DNA of 33,318 nt, taken from Lachnospiraceae bacterium (GTDB lineage: Bacteria; Bacillota; Clostridia; Lachnospirales; Lachnospiraceae). The notes under the pieces were generated by a model. That model was not told the DNA's origin and made no database searches. It worked only from the letters and a program-made list of their open reading frames with translations. Location of the stretch: positions 1 through 33,318 of the forward strand of contig JAETTM010000048.1 in the NCBI GenBank assembly GCA_021769135.1. Direction: 5' to 3'. Made by a program: the position numbers and the translations under genes. Below, one piece after another: positions 14,257-22,271 of the stretch (positions within the stretch are counted from its first letter, which is position 1; the number at the start of each line of letters is the position of its first letter).

Positions 14257-15660
14257 ATGGGGGATTATTTTTTGGCGGTGGATATCGGCGCCTCAAGCGG
14301 AAGACATATTTTGGGAAGCATGCAGGGGGGCAAGATGGAAATCGAAGAGGTGTACCGTTTTGAAAATGGGATGGTAAAGAAAAACGGGCATTTGTACTGG
14401 GATGTGGGGCACCTGGAAAAGGAGATTATCGCAGGGATGGCCAAATGCAGGGAAGCGGGGAAAATTCCCGTTTCCATGGGGATTGACACTTGGGCCGTGG
14501 ATTATGTGCTGTTAAATAAAGAGGATGAGATAGTGGGCAGCACTTATGGCTACAGGGATATGAGGACAAAAGGGATGGACGAGGAAGTGTACCGTATTAT
14601 CCTACAGGATGAGCTGTATGCGAGAAACGGCATCCAGAAGCTGATATTCAACACGGTTTACCAGCTGATGGCGGCGAAAATCCAGGAACCGGAAACTTTG
14701 GCCCAGGCGGACAGCCTGCTGATGATACCGGATTATTTTAATTTCGTATTGACAGGGGAAAAGAAAAGCGAGTATACCAATGCCACCACGGGGCAGCTGG
14801 TGGATGTGAAAACCAATGACTGGGATTGGGAATTGATGGATATGCTGGGCTTCCCGAAACATATTTTTAAGCCTCTTTCCATGCCGGGAACAGTAGTGGG
14901 CGAGTTGAAAGAGGAAATTGCAAAAGAAGTGGGCTTTCAGTGCAAGGTGATGCAGATTGCTTCCCACGATACGGCATCTGCCGTGCTGGCCGTGCCCTCC
15001 CTGGAGGAAGAGAGCCTGTATATCAGTTCGGGAACATGGTCATTGCTCGGAACGGAGATTATGAAGCCGATTTGTTCAAAGGAGAGCATGGAGAAAAATT
15101 TTACCAATGAAGGCGGCTATGGATACCGTTTCCGCTACCTGAAAAACATTATGGGGCTTTGGATGATTCAGTCGGTAAGGCATGAATTCGATGATGCTTA
15201 TTCCTTTGCGGAAATATGCAGGCGGGCGGAAGAAGAGAAGGACTTCCCTTCCAGGGTGGATGTGAATGATGATTGTTTCTTAGCCCCGGATAATATGACG
15301 GAGGAAATCCAGTCATACTGCGAAAAAACAGGCCAGAAAATCCCCCGTACGCTGGGCCAGCTGGCAACCGTGATTTACCAGAGCCTTGCGGAATGCTATG
15401 CGGAAACATTCACGGATGTGGAAAAGCTGACCGGGAAAAAGTACAAAGCGGTCAACATCGTAGGCGGAGGCTCAAATGCGGCATATCTGAACCAATTGAC
15501 GGCAGCCAAAAGCGGCCGCACCGTATACGCCGGTCCGGGAGAGGCCACAGCCATCGGCAACATCGCCGTACAAATGATGGAAGCCGGGGCACTGGACAGC
15601 TTACAGGAGGCGAGAAAATGCATTTTCCACTCCTTCGGGGTGGAAGAATATCAACCATAG
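14257..15660 (+). CDS. rhaB: L-rhamnulokinase
   Basis: A 467-residue FGGY-family kinase, close to the usual length, that phosphorylates L-rhamnulose to L-rhamnulose 1-phosphate. It opens with the ATP-binding phosphate loop LAVDIGASSGRHI (6-18). VSMGIDTWAVDYVLL (72-86) is the RhaB-type sugar site, SHDTASAVLAVP and SSGTWSLLG are the domain-hinge and second phosphate motifs, and NIVGGGSNAAYLNQLTA near residue 400 is the adenosine motif. AAAGGAGGAG lies 6 nt before the start. It is the first gene of rhaB-rhaA-rhaM-malQ, behind a putative AraC site. Confidence 0.95.
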   Translation: MGDYFLAVDIGASSGRHILGSMQGGKMEIEEVYRFENGMVKKNGHLYWDVGHLEKEIIAGMAKCREAGKIPVSMGIDTWAVDYVLLNKEDEIVGSTYGYRDMRTKGMDEEVYRIILQDELYARNGIQKLIFNTVYQLMAAKIQEPETLAQADSLLMIPDYFNFVLTGEKKSEYTNATTGQLVDVKTNDWDWELMDMLGFPKHIFKPLSMPGTVVGELKEEIAKEVGFQCKVMQIASHDTASAVLAVPSLEEESLYISSGTWSLLGTEIMKPICSKESMEKNFTNEGGYGYRFRYLKNIMGLWMIQSVRHEFDDAYSFAEICRRAEEEKDFPSRVDVNDDCFLAPDNMTEEIQSYCEKTGQKIPRTLGQLATVIYQSLAECYAETFTDVEKLTGKKYKAVNIVGGGSNAAYLNQLTAAKSGRTVYAGPGEATAIGNIAVQMMEAGALDSLQEARKCIFHSFGVEEYQP

Positions 15661-15661
15661 T

Positions 15662-15910
15662 GCGGAACTGGAATAAAAATAAAAAACAGCAAATCCCCGG
15701 GAAGTGCCCCGGAGAATTTACGGACGCAGAAAGCGGCCGGAAATTGCTTCGCGAGAAAAAGGGCACTGGAAGGGGATTTGCGGAACTGGAATAAAAACAA
15801 AAAACAGCAAGAACCCGGACAAGGCCCCCGGAGAATTTCAGGGCGCGAAGCGGCCGGAAATTGCTCCGAGATAAGGGGGCATTGGTAGGGTTTTTGCGGA
15901 ACTGGAATAG
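15662..15910 (+). repeat. Imperfect tandem repeat (118 and 116 bp) in the rhaB-rhaA gap
   Basis: TGCGGAACTGGAATA occurs at 15661, 15779 and 15895. The first two begin near-identical units of 118 and 116 bp that share several long blocks, including GCGGCCGGAAATTGCT. In the third, GAATA is followed by the working rhaA ribosome site GGAGG and the start codon, whereas the first two have A-rich sequence there. The array seems to be a duplicated rhaA leader, probably transcribed. No protein is supported in either strand. Confidence 0.8.
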
Positions 15911-15921
15911 GAGGAAACAAA

Positions 15922-17178
15922 ATGACAGTAAAAGAGAGGTATGAATCGGCAAAGGAACAGTATGGAAAGTTAGGTGTGGACACGGATGCGGCATTGGAGA
16001 CTTTGAAAAACATCCCCATTTCCATGCATTGCTGGCAGGGGGATGATGTCATCGGCTTTGACCATGACGGGCCTTTGACCGGGGGGATTCAGACGACGGG
16101 AAATTATCCGGGCAAGGCGAGGACGCCGGAAGAGCTGATGGCCGATATTGAGAAAGCGCTCAGCCTGATTCCCGGCAGGCATAAGGTGAATCTTCACGCC
16201 TGCTACGCTATTTTTGAAAAAGGGGAATATGTGGACAGGGATAAGCTGGAACCAAAACATTTTGCAAAATGGGTGGAATTCGGCAAGAAGAACGGGGTGG
16301 CATTCGATTTTAACCCCACATGCTTCTCCCATCCCATGGCGGAGGACAGCCTGACATTGTCCAGTCCGGACGAAAAAGTACGCAGATTTTGGGTAGAACA
16401 TTGCAAAGCCTGCATTAGGATTTCCGAATATCTGGCAACGGAACAGGGAAGCCCCTGCGCCATGAACATATGGATTCCGGACGGGATGAAAGATGTGCCG
16501 GCAGACCGTCTCGGCCCCAGGGCAAGGTTCAAACAGTCTCTGGATGAAATCCTGGCAATGCCTTACGATAAGGAAAAGGTCCTTGTGTGCCTGGAATCCA
16601 AAGTGTTTGGCATCGGTATGGAGTCCTATACCGTAGGCTCCAGCGAGTTTACTATAAGTTATGCGGCAAAGAACGGCATAATCAGCCTGCTGGACAACGG
16701 GCATTACCATCCTACGGAAGTGGTGTCCGACAAAATTTCTTCCATGCTTTTATTTAACGATAAGATTGCCCTCCATGTAACCAGGGGCGTGCGCTGGGAC
16801 AGCGACCATGTGGTGCTTTTCGATGATGAGACGAAAGAAATAGCCAAGGAAATCGTAAGGAACGATGCCATAGACAGGGTGCTTCTGGCATTGGATTATT
16901 TCGATGCAAGCATTAACCGCATCGCTGCCTGGGTAGTGGGCATGCGCAATATGCAAAAAGCACTGCTTTATGCCCTACTTTCCCCGAATAAGAAGCTGAA
17001 AGCTCTGCAGGACGAAGGCAGATTTACGGAATTGATGATGCAGCAGGAAGAACTGAAAACATATCCTTTCGGCGATGTATGGAACCGGTTCTGCGAAATG
17101 AACGGTGTTCCGGCAGGCGAAAGCTGGTTCGAGGATGTAAAGGAATATGAGGAAGAGGTGCTTTCAAAGAGAAAATAA
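15922..17178 (+). CDS. rhaA: L-rhamnose isomerase
   Basis: A 418-residue TIM-barrel metalloenzyme, matching the family length, that interconverts L-rhamnose and L-rhamnulose using Mn2+. Landmarks are SMHCWQGDDVIGF (34-46), TGGIQTTGNYPG (53-64), KVNLHACYA (88-96), VAFDFNPTCFSHP (126-138), and the metal region LLDNGHYHPTEVVSDKISSML (255-275). AGGAGG lies 7 nt before the start in the final copy of the tandem leader repeat. In the pathway it acts before RhaB and after RhaM. Confidence 0.95.
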   Translation: MTVKERYESAKEQYGKLGVDTDAALETLKNIPISMHCWQGDDVIGFDHDGPLTGGIQTTGNYPGKARTPEELMADIEKALSLIPGRHKVNLHACYAIFEKGEYVDRDKLEPKHFAKWVEFGKKNGVAFDFNPTCFSHPMAEDSLTLSSPDEKVRRFWVEHCKACIRISEYLATEQGSPCAMNIWIPDGMKDVPADRLGPRARFKQSLDEILAMPYDKEKVLVCLESKVFGIGMESYTVGSSEFTISYAAKNGIISLLDNGHYHPTEVVSDKISSMLLFNDKIALHVTRGVRWDSDHVVLFDDETKEIAKEIVRNDAIDRVLLALDYFDASINRIAAWVVGMRNMQKALLYALLSPNKKLKALQDEGRFTELMMQQEELKTYPFGDVWNRFCEMNGVPAGESWFEDVKEYEEEVLSKRK

Positions 17179-17207
17179 TTTCAGTTTGCTTCAGTGATTT
17201 GAAAATA

Positions 17208-17236
17208 TTGACGATTGGAAGCCTATATATTAAAAT
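17208..17236 (+). promoter_or_regulatory. Internal promoter before rhaM-malQ
   Basis: TTGACG (17208-17213), a 17-bp spacer and TAAAAT (17231-17236). It would allow rhaM and malQ expression apart from rhaBA. Confidence 0.5.
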
Positions 17237-17265
17237 AAGTGGTAACAGCTTACCGGGAACATTGG

Positions 17266-17303
17266 CTGTCTGGCGGACCGTGACTGCACGGATTGCCAGA
17301 CAG
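17266..17303 (+). repeat. Two-tier hairpin in the rhaM leader
   Basis: An outer perfect 9-bp stem (CTGTCTGGC / GCCAGACAG) and an inner perfect 5-bp stem (CCGTG / CACGG, loop ACTG) are joined by a 3/3 internal loop. The design resembles the GNRA palindromic repeats here but the sequence differs. No U-tract follows; it lies between the internal promoter and rhaM. Confidence 0.6.
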
Positions 17304-17385
17304 TTTCGTGTGCAAAGAAATGATGTATGGGAAACTGTATACAAAAAACCGGAACATTTATCAGAAAGGATGGAGGCGGCCATTT

Positions 17386-17697
17386 ATGATAAAAACATTT
17401 AAGATGAAGCTTTATCCGGGCATGGAAGCGGAATACGAGAAGAGGCATAACCAGCTTTGGCCGGAGATGATCGACATGATTCATGAACATGGCGGCAAAA
17501 ATTATACCATTGCCCTGGATCCGGAGACCTTGGTTCTTTTCGGATATATTGAGATAGAGGACGAAGAACTGTGGAATAAGGGGGCGGACACGGCGATTAA
17601 CCGCAAGTGGTGGGATTTTATGGCGGACATTATGGAGACAAACCCGGATAACAGCCCGGTATGCCATGATTTGAAGATGCTGTTCCATTTGGATTGA
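17386..17697 (+). CDS. rhaM: L-rhamnose mutarotase
   Basis: A 103-residue protein, the usual size for RhaM, which interconverts the alpha and beta anomers of L-rhamnose ahead of the isomerase. The family pattern is clear: an opening strand then LYPGMEAEYEKRHNQLWPEM (8-27, catalytic His), KNYTIALDPETLVLFGYIEIED (central sheet), NRKWWDFMADIM (the W-W motif) and a C-terminal LKMLFHLD. The start at 17386 has GGAGG 9 nt upstream; the longer frame from 17293 runs through the hairpin and has no such support. malQ follows after 33 bp. Confidence 0.95.
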   Translation: MIKTFKMKLYPGMEAEYEKRHNQLWPEMIDMIHEHGGKNYTIALDPETLVLFGYIEIEDEELWNKGADTAINRKWWDFMADIMETNPDNSPVCHDLKMLFHLD

Positions 17698-17730
17698 CAG
17701 GGAGATTTTTAAAAAAGGAGGTATAAAAAA

Positions 17731-19233
17731 ATGAATAGAGCAGCCGGGATTTTAATGCCTATCACGAGCCTGCCTTCACGCTATGGGATTGGCTGTTTTT
17801 CCCAAAGCGCGTATGATTTTGTGGACTGGCTGAAAGAGGCGGGGCAGACATATTGGCAGATTTTGCCTCTGGGTCCTACCAGTTACGGGGATTCCCCTTA
17901 CCAGTCTTTCTCCACTTTTGCGGGGAATCCTTATTTTATCAGCCTGGAAGCGTTGATAGAAGAAGGGGTTTTGACAAAAAAGGAATGCGACAGGGCGGAT
18001 TTCGGAAATAAGGCGGATGACATTAATTATGAAAAAATATATAGGAAGCGCTATCCCCTTCTAAGGAAAGCTTATGAGCGCAGCAATATAAGCGAGAATG
18101 CGGATTTTCTGCGTTTTGTGGAGGAAAATAAATGGTGGCTGTGGGATTATGCGTTATTTATGGCGGTGAAGGACCGTTTCGGCGGCATCCCATGGACGGA
18201 ATGGGCGGAGGATATCCGCCTGCGCTGGTCAAATGCCATGGATTATTACTGCAGGGAACTTTATTTCGATATCGAGTTCCAGCAATATATGCAGTTTAAG
18301 TTTTTCAGCCAATGGAGGGAATTGAAAGCCTATGCCAACGGAAAAGGAATCCGGATTATCGGGGATATCCCTATTTATGTGGCTATGGACAGCGCCGATG
18401 CATGGGCGCATCCGGAATTGTTCCAGTTGGATGAAAATAATGTTCCTACGGCGGTGGCCGGGTGCCCGCCGGATGGCTTTTCGGCGGATGGGCAGCTTTG
18501 GGGCAATCCCTTGTACCGGTGGGAATATCATAAGAATACGGGCTATGACTGGTGGATTTCCCGTTTGTGGTATTGTTTTCAGCTTTACGATGTGGTGCGC
18601 ATTGACCATTTCCGCGGCTTTGATGAGTATTATTCCATTCCCTATGGGGAAACGACTGCAATCAGCGGGCATTGGGAAAAGGGTCCCGGCCTGGAGCTGT
18701 TCCGTTGTATGGAGCAGCGGCTTGGCTGGCATGAGGTAATCGCGGAGGATTTGGGATATGTGACGGATTCTGTCCGCCAGCTGGTTCGTGACAGCGGTTT
18801 TCCGGGGATGAAAGTGCTTGAGTTCGCTTTTGATGCCAGGGATTCCGGTTCGGCCAATGACTATTTCCCGCATAATTATGCGGAAAACAGTATCGCATAT
18901 ACGGGTACCCATGACAATGAGACGATTGTAGGCTGGTATCAAAGCATTACGGAAGAGGAACGCCTGATGGCGCGCAATTATTTATGCGACCATTATACGC
19001 CGGAAAAATTGCTGTACAAATCTTTTATTTCCCTTGTAATGCGCAGCAATGCCAAAACATGTATTATTCCTATACAGGATTATCTTGGCTATGACAACAG
19101 CTGCCGTATGAACAAACCGTCCACTCTGGGGATTAACTGGCGCTGGAGGCTGAAAAAAGGGGAACTGAGCGAAGAACTGAAAGAAGAGATTTTAGCGGTA
19201 ACGAAGCGGTATGGAAGGATGAACTGGCAGTAG
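17731..19233 (+). CDS. malQ: 4-alpha-glucanotransferase (amylomaltase)
   Basis: A 500-residue GH77 enzyme of normal length that transfers maltooligosaccharide segments between alpha-1,4-glucans in the cytosol. Motifs in order: RAAGILMPITSLPS (3-16), QILPLGPTSYGDSPYQ (43-58), IIGDIPIYVAMDSADAW (209-225), VVRIDHFRGF (288-297, nucleophile D292), VIAEDLG (336-342, acid/base E339) and YTGTHDNETIVGW (390-402, D395). AAGGAGG lies 9 nt before ATG. It ends the rhamnose operon, where starch-type metabolism is not obviously needed. The convergent AraC gene ends 20 bp downstream. Confidence 0.95.
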   Translation: MNRAAGILMPITSLPSRYGIGCFSQSAYDFVDWLKEAGQTYWQILPLGPTSYGDSPYQSFSTFAGNPYFISLEALIEEGVLTKKECDRADFGNKADDINYEKIYRKRYPLLRKAYERSNISENADFLRFVEENKWWLWDYALFMAVKDRFGGIPWTEWAEDIRLRWSNAMDYYCRELYFDIEFQQYMQFKFFSQWRELKAYANGKGIRIIGDIPIYVAMDSADAWAHPELFQLDENNVPTAVAGCPPDGFSADGQLWGNPLYRWEYHKNTGYDWWISRLWYCFQLYDVVRIDHFRGFDEYYSIPYGETTAISGHWEKGPGLELFRCMEQRLGWHEVIAEDLGYVTDSVRQLVRDSGFPGMKVLEFAFDARDSGSANDYFPHNYAENSIAYTGTHDNETIVGWYQSITEEERLMARNYLCDHYTPEKLLYKSFISLVMRSNAKTCIIPIQDYLGYDNSCRMNKPSTLGINWRWRLKKGELSEELKEEILAVTKRYGRMNWQ

Positions 19234-19241
19234 AACGTTTC

Positions 19242-19280
19242 CGCCCCCATTCCTAACCATCCGCTTTATGGGTGGGGGCG
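19242..19280. terminator. Possible bidirectional terminator hairpin
   Basis: CGCCCCCA (19242-19249) and TGGGGGCG (19273-19280) form a perfect 8-bp stem with a 23-nt loop between malQ and the convergent AraC gene, overlapping the latter's 3' end. No clear U-tract is present. Confidence 0.35.
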
Positions 19281-20158
19281 ATGGAAGCGGCGTATTCCGA
19301 AGGGGACATCCCAGCCAGTTTTTTGAACTGCCTGGAAAAATAGTGGATGGAATTATAGCCCAGATAATCCGCAATCTGGGAAAAATTCAGCTGCTTTTGC
19401 AAGATGAGCTGTTTGGCAGCATTGATTTTCATCAAAGAAAAGTAGTCGATAATTCCGCAGCCCGTATAATCCCGAAAAAGCTGCTGCAAAAAGGAACGTC
19501 CAATCAGGTTGTCCTTGCATATCTGGGAAACGGAAAGATGCCCGCGAAGGTGTTCTTCCATATAAGAAATAATCTTATAAAAAAGTTCTTCATCCCCGTG
19601 CCCCACGCTGGAACCGGGCGCCAAGGCAAATATGCCGCTGTCTGCACTGTTGCGGCGTATCAACTGTATGAGAAGCTGCTGCAGATAGAGAAGGATCATC
19701 TGTTCGGAGCCAAAGGGAACGGCAGCATCAAAACGGCGAACCGGCTTTCGGCAGCCGGAATACGCTTGGGAATCAGAAAAGGCGAATCGGGCTTCTTCTA
19801 CAAGATGGCTGATGAGAGCCCGCTCGGGAGGGGCGACTTTCAGATTTTTGCATCGGAAAAAGTCCATGGCGGGGGAGCCGCATTGGAAACCGATGATGCA
19901 AAAACTTGCCGCGGCCGTTCCGCCAGCCTGTATCTTATGGAGTTCTCCAGGCGGATGGAAAAGAATATCATCTTTACATAAGGTATGGGGAAGCTGTCCG
20001 GACATAACGTTCAGTGTTCCTTTATCCACATATATAAATTCCCAGCAATTGTGGGATTCTTCCTGAAAGGAAATGCGGCTGGATAACTCAAAGTGACGGA
20101 AAAAAGCAATTTTATCAATATCCAGTTCCTTTTTCAGAGCAATATCTTCATAGGCCAT
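19253..20158 (-). CDS. AraC family transcriptional regulator
   Basis: A 301-residue regulator with a cupin-like N-terminus (SHNCWEFIYVDKGTLNV, 35-51, and DDILFHPPGELHKI, 63-76) and an AraC C-terminal domain (about 195-292): LSVSQICKDNLIGRSFLQQLFRDYTG is the first helix-turn-helix, FSQIADYLGYNSIHYFSRQFKKL the second, then MSPSEYAAS. AGGAGA precedes the start. It is convergent with malQ and divergent from the nucleotidyltransferase gene. It may regulate either neighbour; the sequence gives no inducer. Confidence 0.85.
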   Translation of the reverse strand: MAYEDIALKKELDIDKIAFFRHFELSSRISFQEESHNCWEFIYVDKGTLNVMSGQLPHTLCKDDILFHPPGELHKIQAGGTAAASFCIIGFQCGSPAMDFFRCKNLKVAPPERALISHLVEEARFAFSDSQAYSGCRKPVRRFDAAVPFGSEQMILLYLQQLLIQLIRRNSADSGIFALAPGSSVGHGDEELFYKIISYMEEHLRGHLSVSQICKDNLIGRSFLQQLFRDYTGCGIIDYFSLMKINAAKQLILQKQLNFSQIADYLGYNSIHYFSRQFKKLAGMSPSEYAASIAPTHKADG

Positions 20159-20214
20159 ATGGAATGTTCTCCTGCGGATGTCATTTTATATGAAAAGGTA
20201 TAATGTTACATATT

Positions 20215-20242
20215 TTGCGCGAGGCATTCAAATTGATATAAT
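20215..20242 (+). promoter_or_regulatory. Promoter of the nucleotidyltransferase gene
   Basis: TTGCGC (20215-20220), a 16-bp spacer and TATAAT (20237-20242), followed by a 150-nt leader that ends in the hairpin-SD element. Confidence 0.5.
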
Positions 20243-20361
20243 AAGAAGTATATATCATACATGCATGAAAAGAAAGCATATATTTCACAGATGTAGGAGA
20301 AGCTTTACATATCCTCCCGCATTGGTTATAATAGGACAAGAGCCGGAATTAAAAAGTTTAA

Positions 20362-20386
20362 GCGCAAAAATCGTGCAGAAATGAGG
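20362..20386 (+). promoter_or_regulatory. Hairpin-SD leader element, copy d
   Basis: GCGC, a 7-nt A-rich loop and GTGC are followed by AGAAATGAGG, which ends 6 nt before ATG 20393. Confidence 0.55.
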
Positions 20387-20392
20387 ATTAAA

Positions 20393-21310
20393 ATGAAAAA
20401 ACCAGTTTTAGTGATTATGGCAGCGGGAATGGGGAGCCGATATGGGGGATTAAAGCAGATTGACCCGGTGGATGAGCAGGGGCATATCATTATGGATTTT
20501 TCCCTGTACGATGCGGTGAAAGCGGGATTTGAAAAAGTTATTTTTGTAATTAAGAAGGAAAATGAAGCGGACTTTAAGGAAGTGATTGGCCAAAGGATTG
20601 CTGGAATAATGCAGACAGAATATGCATTTCAGGAAATTTCGGATATTCCGGAGGGCTTTGCTGTGCCTGAAGGCAGGCAGAAACCGTGGGGAACAGGACA
20701 TGCGGTTCGCAGCTGCAGGGAATTGGTGGATGGGCCGTTTGTAGTAATTAACGCGGACGATTATTATGGGAAGAGCGCCTTTTCCCAGATTTATGACTAT
20801 CTGACCTCTCATAGTGACGGGGAAAAAATGGATTATGCCATGGTGGGGTATGTGCTGGAGAATACATTGACGGAAAACGGCCATGTGGCCAGAGGCGTAT
20901 GCACTACCGATGCTGCGGGACATCTGACAGGGATTACAGAAAGGACGCATATCGAAAGGCGGGGGGAAGATACAGCCTATACGGAGGATGAAGGGAAAAC
21001 CTGGCATACCATACCGGAGGGCAGCGTTGTATCCATGAATCTTTGGGGATTTACGGAAAGCTTTATGAAGGAATTGGAGAAGGGTTTTGTTCCTTTCCTG
21101 GAAAAAAACATAAATGTAAATCCGCTAAAGTGCGAATATTTTCTTCCCAGCGTTGTGAACGGGCTGATAGAAGAGGACAGGGCGCAGGTAACCGTACTGA
21201 AATCCTATGACCGCTGGTATGGGGTAACTTATAAGGAAGATAAGCAGACTGTCATAGATGCTATCAGGAAAATGAAAGAAGACGGACTGTATCCGCAGAA
21301 ACTTTGGTAA
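20393..21310 (+). CDS. Sugar-phosphate-type nucleotidyltransferase
   Basis: A 305-residue single-domain protein of the NTP-transferase fold, making an NDP-activated compound from NTP and a phosphate. It opens KPVLVIMAAGMGSRYGG-LKQ (3-22), the glycine-rich nucleotide loop with its catalytic arginine and the following lysine. KPWGTGHAVRSC (about 97-108) contacts the base, and VVINADDYYG (117-126) supplies the metal-binding Asp pair. The C-terminus ends in an YDRWYGVTYKED-type segment and lacks the left-handed helix of GlmU. Identity of the sugar is not readable. ATG 20381 is in frame but lies inside the leader's SD, so 20393 is chosen. A strong terminator follows, so it is monocistronic. Confidence 0.85.
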   Translation: MKKPVLVIMAAGMGSRYGGLKQIDPVDEQGHIIMDFSLYDAVKAGFEKVIFVIKKENEADFKEVIGQRIAGIMQTEYAFQEISDIPEGFAVPEGRQKPWGTGHAVRSCRELVDGPFVVINADDYYGKSAFSQIYDYLTSHSDGEKMDYAMVGYVLENTLTENGHVARGVCTTDAAGHLTGITERTHIERRGEDTAYTEDEGKTWHTIPEGSVVSMNLWGFTESFMKELEKGFVPFLEKNINVNPLKCEYFLPSVVNGLIEEDRAQVTVLKSYDRWYGVTYKEDKQTVIDAIRKMKEDGLYPQKLW

Positions 21311-21349
21311 ATAGCGGTTGGGATACGTCATGGAAAATCATGGCAATGG

Positions 21350-21385
21350 GCCAGAAATCTAAAAAAAGGTTTCTGGCTTTATTTC
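21350..21385 (+). terminator. Rho-independent terminator after the nucleotidyltransferase gene
   Basis: An 11-bp stem (GCCAGAAATCT / AGGTTTCTGGC, one G-U pair) with a 6-A loop is followed by TTTATTTC. It lies 40 bp after the stop and just before the metal-operon promoter. Confidence 0.8.
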
Positions 21386-21410
21386 TATTATTAATCTATA
21401 AAAAAATATC

Positions 21411-21463
21411 TTGACATTTCCCAAAACAATGATAAAATGAACATATGAACAGTTATTCATATG
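21411..21463 (+). promoter_or_regulatory. Promoter and ArsR/SmtB-type operator of the Zn/Cd operon
   Basis: TTGACA (21411-21416), 16 bp, TAAAAT (21433-21438), then an 8-bp perfect inverted repeat CATATGAA-N6-TTCATATG (21442-21463) at the expected transcription start. The TGAA-N6-TTCA core is typical of ArsR/SmtB operators. Confidence 0.85.
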
Positions 21464-21505
21464 ATGATGCTTTAAAGCGGGCAGCAGGGAGAACAGGAGG
21501 CAGTT

Positions 21506-21877
21506 ATGAGACCGAAGGAAGAGCAGATTGAAAAATGCGAATACATTCATGTGCACGAAGACATTGTCCGAAAGGTGAACGAGCAAATGCCTGAGGAAGA
21601 CAAACTTTATGATTTGGCGGATTTCTTTAAAGTATTTGCGGATTCCACAAGAATCAAAATGCTATATGTCCTTATGTGCGGCGAAATGTGCGTTTGTGAT
21701 TTGGCGCAAATTTTAAATATGACCCAGTCGGCTATTTCCCATCAGCTAAGGACATTGAAACAGATGGATCTGGTGCGGAACCGGAGAGAAGGGAAGACCG
21801 TGTTCTACTCCCTTGCGGACGGCCACATTAAAACCATTTTAAGTCAGGGCCTCGACCATATCGAAGAGGAAGGCTAA
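21506..21877 (+). CDS. ArsR/SmtB-family metal-responsive repressor
   Basis: A 123-residue winged-helix repressor with both classical metal sites. The alpha3N-type site is suggested by C11 with nearby H15 and H17, and by C58, C62 and C64 in CGEMCVCDLA (the CadC-like CxC). The alpha5 site is D105, H107, H118 and E121. The DNA-recognition helix is TQSAISHQLRTLK (73-85). Metal (Zn, Cd or Pb) would release it from the inverted repeat at 21442-21463, derepressing itself, the HMA protein and the ATPase. AGGAGG precedes the start. A CadC/CmtR/SmtB-like role is inferred from the ligands and neighbours. Confidence 0.9.
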   Translation: MRPKEEQIEKCEYIHVHEDIVRKVNEQMPEEDKLYDLADFFKVFADSTRIKMLYVLMCGEMCVCDLAQILNMTQSAISHQLRTLKQMDLVRNRREGKTVFYSLADGHIKTILSQGLDHIEEEG

Positions 21878-21940
21878 GGCCTGCGGGGGTATTGTAGAAC
21901 TGGCGGAATAGAAGCTTTTTGGTAACCTAAACGGATTTTA

Positions 21941-21966
21941 GTGCAGAAATCAGCACGGAAATGGAG
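21941..21966 (+). promoter_or_regulatory. Hairpin-SD leader element, copy e
   Basis: GTGC, an 8-nt loop and GCAC are followed by GGAAATGGAG, 6 nt before ATG 21973. Confidence 0.5.
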
Positions 21967-21972
21967 AAGAAG

Positions 21973-22194
21973 ATGAAAAAAATGTATATTCTTGAGGATT
22001 TGGATTGTGCGCATTGCGCAGCGGAAATCGAAACTGCAGTTGGAAAGCTGGAAGGGGTCCATAGCAGTACGGTGACTTTCATGACCCGCAGGCTGGTAGT
22101 GGAAGTGGACGATGGGAAGGCGGATAAAATAACGAAGGAAATCAAAAAAGTGGTAAAAAAGTTCGAGCCGGATGTGGAGGTCATAGAAAAATAA
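21973..22194 (+). CDS. Heavy-metal-associated (HMA) domain protein
   Basis: A 73-residue stand-alone ferredoxin-like HMA domain. The metal loop is LDCAHCAAEIE (10-20, C12 and C15), in the D-x-C form typical of the N-terminus of Zn/Cd ATPases rather than the G-M-x-C form of copper chaperones. It probably hands Zn/Cd to, or senses metal for, the ATPase encoded 114 bp downstream, which itself lacks an HMA domain. The start at 21973 is chosen because GGAGAAG precedes it; ATG 21961 is part of the leader element. Confidence 0.9.
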   Translation: MKKMYILEDLDCAHCAAEIETAVGKLEGVHSSTVTFMTRRLVVEVDDGKADKITKEIKKVVKKFEPDVEVIEK

Positions 22195-22271
22195 GGCCGG
22201 GGATGGAAACGTGTTATAGAAATGCCGTATGGAAGTGTATATTGCAGTAAAGCATGGAAATACATATATAA

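Noticed and set aside
15662-15910. CRISPR-like array
   Set aside because: Units are adjacent diverged copies without spacers of constant repeat-spacer layout; no cas genes.
15452-15994. Minus-strand frame spanning the rhaB-rhaA gap
   Set aside because: Its repeats only reflect the DNA tandem repeat; low-complexity Phe/Ser/Pro translation, no start signal.
18229-18942. Minus-strand 237-codon frame opposite malQ
   Set aside because: Shadow of the GH77 gene, which shows all catalytic motifs in order.
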